DNA from: Epithemia pelagica
Lineage: Eukaryota; Bacillariophyta; Bacillariophyceae; Surirellales; Surirellaceae
Reading direction: 5' to 3'
DNA: 64,000 nt
Assembly (NCBI GenBank): GCA_946965045.2
Contig: OX337234.1
Location: 3,162,001 to 3,226,000 of the forward strand
Both the position numbers and the translations under genes were made by a program. Positions 57,864 through 64,000 of the stretch are shown piece by piece (the stretch's first letter is position 1; each line of letters begins with the position of its first letter). The notes under the pieces were generated by a model. The model saw only the letters and a program-made list of their open reading frames with translations. It had not been told where the DNA came from and made no database searches.

Positions 57864-59955
57864 TTATTGCGTTTGAGTGCGGTTTCGGGTGACGAGACGT
57901 TCCCACAAGGCCGGGTTGGTCGTTTGGAAGTGTTGGGTCATGAGGAATTTCAAATGACATCGTATCCGATTGTGGAAGACGTTGGATCCTTGATGAGGAA
58001 ACTTTGTACCGGCCGCCTTGCCATTTCTCAAATGAGCCAAGAATGCCATTTGGGGTTTCACTTGCTTGGTCCGAATTCCATGACCACTAATAGTATCATT
58101 CATGAGATACCAGGCCCAGTGCACATAAAAGGTACGAATGGTCGATGTTCGATAAATACCCTTGGGTGCCGTTTGGTCAAAACGATAACATTGCTTTTGG
58201 TCCAATGTCAAGGCATCCAGCCGTGATGGATGGGCACTACGCTGGTTTGCTGCATCAGAATGATTGTTGGTGGTGGATTTGCAAGGACCAAAGGCAATCC
58301 GGGGAATGGCAATGTTATCAAACGAGTGTTGCTGTCGTTTGGGAGTGAGGATATATTCCTGATTCAACTGGGACAGTGTACCATTCAAGACACTTTGGGG
58401 CGACAGGGAAGACGCCCATTGTGTTGTTGTTGTTAGTGTTGTTGCGCCATTCCACGGCCGGTTCATGGTTGACACGACTAAATGTTCATCGACATCCCAA
58501 TGTCCCATCCATTCCGTTTCATTCTCATAGCGACGCAATGCGGCATTGGAGGCAATCACTTGGGCGGTATACAATCGTTTGCCGGTCCCGACATTGCACT
58601 CGGTATCCCGTTTTGGGTAATGGACGTAGGTGAGAATTCCCAGTTCCAAATAGGGTTGACACAGCTCATGGACGAGGCTCTGATATGGATTGGGGCTGTC
58701 ATCGTAGAGATAAAAGTGTTGGATGATTCCCAAGGCGACATGATGTTCCAACCATGCCACAATATCCAGTGGATCAATGGAGAGTCGTTGGCCGTCAGTG
58801 CCTCGTTCATAGGACAAGGACACGCGCGTCATGAGGGACAGTTTGTGTTTTCTCTTCTTCTTCTTCTTGTTCGTTTGGTCATGGTGTCCACCAACGGTTG
58901 GAGGAGGAGGAGGAGGAGGCTGGTACGGTTCGTCACGGGATGGAATCGTATTCGTCGTCCTAGTAGTAGTACTATTGCGACGAGTGCTGGGAAAGGACGG
59001 CCATGCATGAGAACAAATGGGAATGTGAGCAAGGGTGGGTATTGCGCCATATTCTTCATGGGCACTATGTGTCGTTGTCCCCACCAATGTTGGATCCAGA
59101 TTCGACCCTATTGTTGTAGTATTGGTGGGTGGAATAAGAACCGGCCAATGGTGGTGGTGGTGGTGGTTGGCAGATTGACGTGCCGCCGCCACCGCCATTG
59201 TCACGGATGGTTGGAGTGACAAAAACATGTTGGTTTCCGTGGCTCCACTCGGTGGCAAGCGAGACTGGAGATGAAATGGAACGGGACATTGAATCAAGAT
59301 ATAGGGGACGCGTGAATAGGAGGTGGTGGGCAGTCTCTGAAAGGGAAGCAAGGGGTGCGAGGGGACTCGCGATCCGTCCCATTCATAGACACAGTCAAAC
59401 GTGACATTGCCATGCGTCGTACTACTAAACAAGTGCGCCAGATTGTTGTGGTCATGATCATGACAATTGTAATGATTTTCCCCCACCAAAAAGACTTGAG
59501 TTTGATCGTGCGAGCCAAAGACATCGGCAAGGAGTGGCAAAAAGGAGGATTGCGGTGCCGTAGGAGGAGCAATGGGGTACTCGCGATAAAAGCAGTGTGC
59601 CCTGTGGTGTCGAGTGAACCGTTGTTGTTGTTGTTGGGTGTCGTCGTCTTGTGGACGGTTCTTGCTGCCTTGCTCCGATAAAGAGTCATTCTCGCTCTTG
59701 GAAAGGTATTCATTTCGCGTTTCGTTCACGACTGTCGCTTTGGCTTTCGAATGCGGTGGATGCTTTGGCACTTGTCGTGGTGATGGTGGTTGATCGACCT
59801 CGTGCAGCATCGTCATGGCAAGGGAAAGATCGGTCCACGTAGCATCCTCCGACGAGGAGAAGAGGAGCGAGACATTGTATTGCCAAATGGTTGCTGCACC
59901 GAGAATGCCTCCAACCAACACGCTGGAATGCTTCCAATTTCGGGGACGCGGCCGC

Positions 59956-59997
<42 letters not shown>

Positions 59998-60026
59998 CTG
60001 GACGAAGGTGGAGGAGGAGGAGTCAT
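57864..60026 (-). CDS. GT92-like type II membrane glycosyltransferase, copy C
   Basis: 720 residues from ATG 60026, intact. Same layout as copies A and B: basic tail (lengthened by an Arg-Gln hexanucleotide repeat at 59956-59999), single membrane anchor (Ser-Val-Leu-Val-Gly-Gly), Ser/Thr/His-rich stem, GT92 domain with Asp-x-Asp in Gly-His-Trp-Asp-Val-Asp-Glu near residue 510. It is more diverged from A and B than they are from each other. Its upstream region leads to the ferritin gene rather than to a CRN gene, so it is the best candidate for the original locus. Confidence 0.82.
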
Positions 60027-60459
60027 TGTAAAGAATTTTCGAGAGTGCGGGTTTGTGGTGATTGGTGACTGGTGGCTGGTGGGACCAATCAGTGACCCCC
60101 AAACCCCCCAAATAATATCGGGGTGGGTATCATAATATCCGAAATTGGTTGGGCTTCTTCGATGAGTCGCGTTACAATAGATTCGATCCGACGAATCAGC
60201 ACGCGTGCCATGCTCCTGTCGCACATCGGTTTCAAATGACGCATACTAAAACCTACCAATGACGTTTGTTCTTTGGAAATGACGTCCATGACGTAGTGCG
60301 CCATCTTGCAAAGGATGTCGAAAGACACCAACGCGGCAACCATGAGATGTGGCTGGTCACAACAATAGAATATAATCTAGGTAGGACCTCGAGCCATCAC
60401 AAAAGATCCGACGAGGAGACGACGAACGCGAAAGACGACAACACCATCGACCATCAATC
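60027..60459. promoter_or_regulatory. Divergent region, GT92-C / ferritin
   Basis: 433 bp between two divergent starts. Unlike the regions upstream of GT92 copies A and B it carries no junction motif and no CRN leader. The first ~100 bp next to GT92 are related to those copies. No promoter element assigned. Confidence 0.5.
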
Positions 60460-61164
60460 ATGAAGTTCCCCGTGTTTGCCATAAGTATTTCGACTCTTGC
60501 TTCGACCGCCACCGCACTCAGTTCGAACTATCTCACTCAATTGAACGGTGTGAATGGCCATGTCAATGGGCACGTGAATGGCCATGTCAATGGGCACGTG
60601 AATGGAAATGACATGAAACCCTTTGGTGTGTCGACGGCCGAGCCTGCCAGTGTTGTTGCCACGGCGTCTGGTGGTCCATCGCAAGAACTCTTGGATCTAT
60701 TTAGTCGCCAAGTTTCGCAAGAATTGTACGCCTCGCAACTGTACTTGAGTGCCTCCATTTGGTTCACGGCGCAAAACTATGCCGGTATGGCCGCCTGGGC
60801 CTTGGAGGAATCGGGCGAAGAGCGCGAACATGGCTTGTCCATTTTGGAATTTGCCAACAAGCGCAAATTTCCCGTCACCTTGAATCCCCTGCCGGCTCCG
60901 CCTGCGACCTGGTCCTCCATGTTGCATGTGTGGCAAGACATTTTGCAATTGGAAGAGACCAATTCGCAATCGCTCTTGAATGTGGCCGCGGCGGCCGATC
61001 GGTGTCACGATTATGCCTCCTTGTCCTTTTTGGGTCCCTTTCATGAAGAACAAATTGATGCCGAAGCCAAAATTTCCAAGATTTTGGCCAAACTCCAAGA
61101 CGCCTCTCCCGAGTTGGTTCGACAAGTCGACCATGATTTGGAAGAAGAGGAAGACGACCATTAG
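60460..61164 (+). CDS. Ferritin, secreted or plastid-targeted
   Basis: 234 residues. An N-terminal hydrophobic signal (MKFPVFAISI...STATA) is followed by a short linker made of Val-Asn-Gly-His repeats and a bacterial-type ferritin of ~165 residues. Ferroxidase residues can be placed: Glu88 (Gln-Glu-Leu-Tyr), Glu121 and His124 (Glu-Arg-Glu-His), Glu165/166 and Glu196/197 with Gln198. Ferritin oxidises Fe(II) and stores it as a ferric core. In pennate diatoms it is linked to iron storage in the plastid. A plastid route would need a signal peptide followed by a transit peptide; the Ala-Leu-Ser junction is not the classic Ala-Phe, so targeting is uncertain. Confidence 0.93.
   Translation: MKFPVFAISISTLASTATALSSNYLTQLNGVNGHVNGHVNGHVNGHVNGNDMKPFGVSTAEPASVVATASGGPSQELLDLFSRQVSQELYASQLYLSASIWFTAQNYAGMAAWALEESGEEREHGLSILEFANKRKFPVTLNPLPAPPATWSSMLHVWQDILQLEETNSQSLLNVAAAADRCHDYASLSFLGPFHEEQIDAEAKISKILAKLQDASPELVRQVDHDLEEEEDDH
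60550..60605 (+). repeat. 24-bp in-frame repeat in ferritin leader
   Basis: Two tandem copies of GTGAATGGCCATGTCAATGGGCAC and a partial third encode alternating Val-Asn-Gly-His units between signal and ferritin fold. Confidence 0.9.
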
Positions 61165-61279
61165 ACTGACTCGGATGGCACACGTGTAAATAACTAAAAT
61201 AGTAACAATCAGAGAGAGAGAGCGAGAAAGAGGCCTTTTCGGCAGGAACAGCAATGAATTTACTGGTAACAACTTTTCT

Positions 61280-62438
61280 TTAGGATTCTTCGACTTTTTC
61301 CACCGAAAACTGAAAGACAGTCGCGGATGCACCTTGTCCAAACAAACGAGAGGATTCCAAACTTTGCGTATCGGCAAAGCCTTGCGGTGTGACATAAAAG
61401 TTGGGGGTATCGGACAATTGCACGAGTCCCATTGTGGATTGAGGATTGTGGGGATCCACCACATCCAACACGGTCATTTGTCCCCACCCGGCAAACAAGG
61501 CGCGCGGCACCACCGGTTGACTGGGCACGGTACCACCATGATCCAAAATCGTGACCACACCATGTTCTTGTGGCAAGGGAATTCCGGGAGTGGGATTGCT
61601 AAACACCAATTCCTGTTCGACATACCATTCCAAGGTACCACGGCGTGCATCGTGGACGAGTTGGAGCGTGTGAATGTCCTCTGGTTGTCGATTGGCGACA
61701 CGTTTGACTTGTGTAAACGAGGCATAGCGCGTTGCAGTGTCATTATCTTTTTCCATCCAAAGGGCAAGCGTTCACTCAAGGCCCAAATGCCCGTATTGGT
61801 CAAGAAAAAGTCTGCCACGAGAAAATGTTCCAAATCCACCATACTCATGGTACAAGCACCCAACCGAAAATCATCGTTGCGCTTGGTAATGAGCGGACGG
61901 ACGCCGTCGTCCTTGGTGGGGGGTTGGACAAAGCAAGAGGGCAAGTCGTCGGGAAGGGAAATGGAGGCGGTCATTTGCAGGTATATTCAATGCGTCCAGT
62001 TTCGGTCACGACAATGGGAGACGATCGATATTGCAAATTCTTGACATGATCCAATCCTCCCAAGGGACCAAGTGGAATGGTTTTGGTAAAGGCAACCGTT
62101 GTTTGGGTCAAGCCCTTGCTGTTTTCCTGGGGCAACACAATCGTGGCATTGTTGGCCACGTACTGGGCTGCAGGATGGGCAAAGTAAAAGTAGGGCTTGA
62201 CAGTGTCCGGTCCAGGAGGATCCAAGGATGGTTCAAATAAGGGTTGGTCTGGATCGTCAAATGTGTCCCAAAACAAGACGGTCCTCTTGGTTTCGGTCTT
62301 GTCGTCGTCCTTGTCGTTGGTCGAGGAGGACGGCATGGTTCGGTCCTTGCTGCTGTGGTTGTTGTTGCCCTTCTCCGTTTCTGTTTCGTCTTGTGCTTGT
62401 CCAAAACACACCCAAGCAAAGATACCACCGCTTGACAA
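61280..62438 (-). pseudogene. Frameshifted DUF6081-like protein
   Basis: Three minus-strand frames join into one protein-like sequence: 62438-61971, 61974 to ~61760, and ~61756-61280. The joins are at Glu-Tyr-Thr-Cys / Met-Thr-Ala-Ser and at Pro-Phe-Gly / Glu-Lys-Asp-Asn, the second in an A-run. Conserved-looking blocks are Leu-Asp-His-Val-Lys-Asn-Leu, Phe-Leu-Thr-Asn-Thr-Gly-Ile-Trp-Ala and Gly-Trp-Gly-Gln-Met-Thr-Val-Leu-Asp. They resemble the DUF6081 family (function unknown, possibly a lectin- or glucanase-like fold). The first frame has no ATG at its head, and an ATG at 62445 lies in another frame with a hydrophobic start. It is a pseudogene, or a gene with assembly errors. Confidence 0.6.
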
Positions 62439-63044
62439 CGTTCATGTTCGTAAACTTGCCGGGTTGTGCTTGCCGGATCTTTGGCGTCGAAAGACTTCTT
62501 GGTCACTTTGTGATTTGTGAGACGATCGCGTGGGTCGCGGATTCCTGGTGAGACTGCGCGCGTGCGCCTCTGTTCTGTTGTGTCCCCTCATTTTTTTCAA
62601 TCCCCGCACTGCGAATTCGTTCCACACCATGGCGGTTTCAGGAACCAACCGTCCCGTTGGACCGGGTCAAGAAAGGAATCTCGGAATCGAGAGACAGGCG
62701 GTTGGGGACAATGAGGAGGAGGATGGACGACAAGTATATGACGAACTCGGGACGAAGCACCATTGATAAAGTCTTAAGTAAGTATATGCTAGGAGATGCT
62801 ACCTTGAGAATCGCCGCCGATCCAAGTGCCTGATCGTTGGTCATAATCCACACATGGCAAATAAAACTCCATGAAGACGAGCAACAAAGAAGAAGAAGAA
62901 GAAGAGGATCGAAACGTTTGAAGAAAAAGAACAACAACCTGGAACGATAGTCACCTTCCTAGCAGCACAGTGACGCTACAAAAACGGAACCCCACACAAT
63001 CCTACTGGTACCATAAAATAGCTATATTAGTCAATAGAGGGCTG
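62439..63044. other. Intergenic region near the right end
   Basis: 606 bp with no supported gene. It has a GAA-rich run at about 62880-62910 and two overlapping 60-100-codon frames without recognisable content. The 5' exon of the DUF6081-like gene might lie here. Confidence 0.5.
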
Positions 63045-63992
63045 CTAGCACAAGGGATGCAATGGTTGGGATTGTGACTGGGATTGCTCCTCGGGAGATG
63101 TTGTCGAAACGGACACAAGTGGAGTAGTAGTCACCGATGCCGATACCAAGGATTGTGGTTGTGGTGGTGATTGTTTCCGAGTCGGGGATGGAACCATGGT
63201 AAGCGACAGGGGTGATGGGGAGGACACGGTCGCAACGACTGTCGAACCGGACGACGGCAGAGTCGTTGCAGCATTCGTAGGCATGTTGGTATGAGTATCG
63301 AGTGGTGGTCGGTTCGGGTGCTGATGAGACACGACGGGTTGGAGTTCAACGCCATAGTGTGCATGTTGAGAGGATGCTTGGTACACGTCTTGGGGTTGCA
63401 CCGATTTGGTGGCAATGGCCGGGAGGGGGGCATAGACAATGCGAGCCTTGTTGTTGTGGTTGTTGTTGTTGTTGGCTTCACTTGCCACATCGTCCTTGGG
63501 TTGTTGTTGGTGTTGCGGGTCCTTTCCAGTCTCGTCGTCGTCTTGTGCTCTATCTTGGTCGGGAGCGGCGGCGGCGTTGGTGGGCGACACCATGCGTCGC
63601 AACAAGGACGATCCTGGAAAGTACGACGCGTACACGGGGGAGGATGCTTTTGCCAATGGCAATCGTTGAGGTCCACGGGTCATGGTCGTGGCCGAAATGG
63701 TACTGCTATTGTTGTGGCTGCTCGAACGAATGCCGGCTCCGAGCGCCTGTAGACCGGCCCCCGAAGGAGCGGACGTGATGCGGATTTCCCCCGACTTGAG
63801 CGTCCCTGGTTGTTGTTGTTGCTGCTGTCGTTGTTCCGGATCGAGAGTAGTTCCATCCTCTTGTTCCCATTCCACATCTTCCTTGGCGGATTGCAAGGCA
63901 CTGGGGAGATCCCAATCGGACAATTCCAAATAACTGTTCGTGTCCAAAAGAAGTGAGATACAAAACATTCCGCACGAGAAAACAAAAAACAA
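63045..63992 (-). CDS. Low-complexity protein, unidentified
   Basis: 315 codons on the minus strand, with Met at 63992 very close to the window edge, so the true start may be further out. The first ~18 residues are hydrophobic and could be the end of a membrane segment. The rest is Gln, Ser, Thr, Asn and Pro-rich with poly-Gln and poly-Asn runs and no fold I recognise. Confidence 0.5.
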   Translation of the reverse strand: MFFVFSCGMFCISLLLDTNSYLELSDWDLPSALQSAKEDVEWEQEDGTTLDPEQRQQQQQQPGTLKSGEIRITSAPSGAGLQALGAGIRSSSHNNSSTISATTMTRGPQRLPLAKASSPVYASYFPGSSLLRRMVSPTNAAAAPDQDRAQDDDETGKDPQHQQQPKDDVASEANNNNNHNNKARIVYAPLPAIATKSVQPQDVYQASSQHAHYGVELQPVVSHQHPNRPPLDTHTNMPTNAATTLPSSGSTVVATVSSPSPLSLTMVPSPTRKQSPPQPQSLVSASVTTTPLVSVSTTSPEEQSQSQSQPLHPLC

Positions 63993-64000
63993 AACAAGCA

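Noticed and set aside
60550-60605. Short regular repeats considered as a CRISPR-like array
   Set aside because: Two and a half tandem 24-bp copies without spacers, in frame inside a ferritin gene of a eukaryote.
60697-61464. 255-codon minus-strand frame over ferritin
   Set aside because: Antisense of ferritin, which is well supported on the plus strand.

Overview
The window looks like nuclear DNA of a eukaryotic alga, most likely a raphid pennate diatom (Seminavis-like; this is inference and was not tested). The reasons are diatom-type Ty1/copia and Ty3/gypsy elements, a DIRS-like tyrosine-recombinase retroelement, a secreted or plastid-type ferritin with an N-terminal signal, GT92-type glycosyltransferases, a short GTAAGT...CACAG intron, and a family of Crinkler (CRN)-like proteins. 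No prokaryotic operons, rRNA, tRNA or CRISPR arrays were seen.

The core of the window is an expanding Crinkler-like gene nest. Two architectures occur. (a) CRN-NTPase: a CRN-type ubiquitin-like header (motif around 'NLAHVDANELLVFAPD'), a linker, then a P-loop NTPase (Walker A GSGFGKT, Walker B LVIGVDEI). There are complete copies at 16114-18615, 19233-22043, 22661-25471, 26089-28899, 40597-42786 and 51815-54340, plus broken copies at 1797-2372 joined with 10442-11781, at 15603-15888 and at 43112-43517 (minus). (b) RK: a coiled coil, a PD-(D/E)XK nuclease-like domain and a divergent kinase-like domain, at 35372-37441 and 55117-57186, with a truncated copy at 12157-12873. Both architectures use the same 5' leader, spliced to different coding sequences at one exact point. 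Three of the NTPase copies are 3,428-bp tandem repeats. They carry a captured foreign first exon with its intron between header and NTPase.

Layout: 1-487 gene end and spacer; 488-1828 SET-domain protein; 1797-11781 CRN-NTPase gene split by a nested copia element (2373-10441, 502-bp LTRs, TSD CTTCT); 12157-12873 truncated RK; 13141-15234 GT92 copy A (minus); 15603-29272 CRN fragment and four-unit tandem array; 29372-35081 intact gypsy element (216-bp LTRs, TSD TGCAC) inserted in the leader of the next unit; 35372-37441 RK copy; 38066-40229 GT92 copy B (frameshifted, minus); 40597-42786 CRN-NTPase; 42735-43110 ISCA2-like pseudogene (minus); 43112-52212 DIRS-like element inside about 0.85-kb inverted repeats made partly of CRN header sequence; 51815-54340 CRN-NTPase; 55117-57186 RK copy; 57864-60026 GT92 copy C (minus); 60460-61164 ferritin; 61280-62438 frameshifted secreted-type protein; 63045-63992 low-complexity protein.

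Together the sequence records repeated segmental duplication of an [RK + GT92 + CRN-NTPase] cassette, tandem amplification, promoter and exon shuffling, and nested retrotransposition. The ferritin end of the window looks like ordinary single-copy chromosome. The biological role of diatom Crinkler-like proteins is not established. The related families are proposed in the literature as effector or conflict systems, and that is the only functional inference made here.
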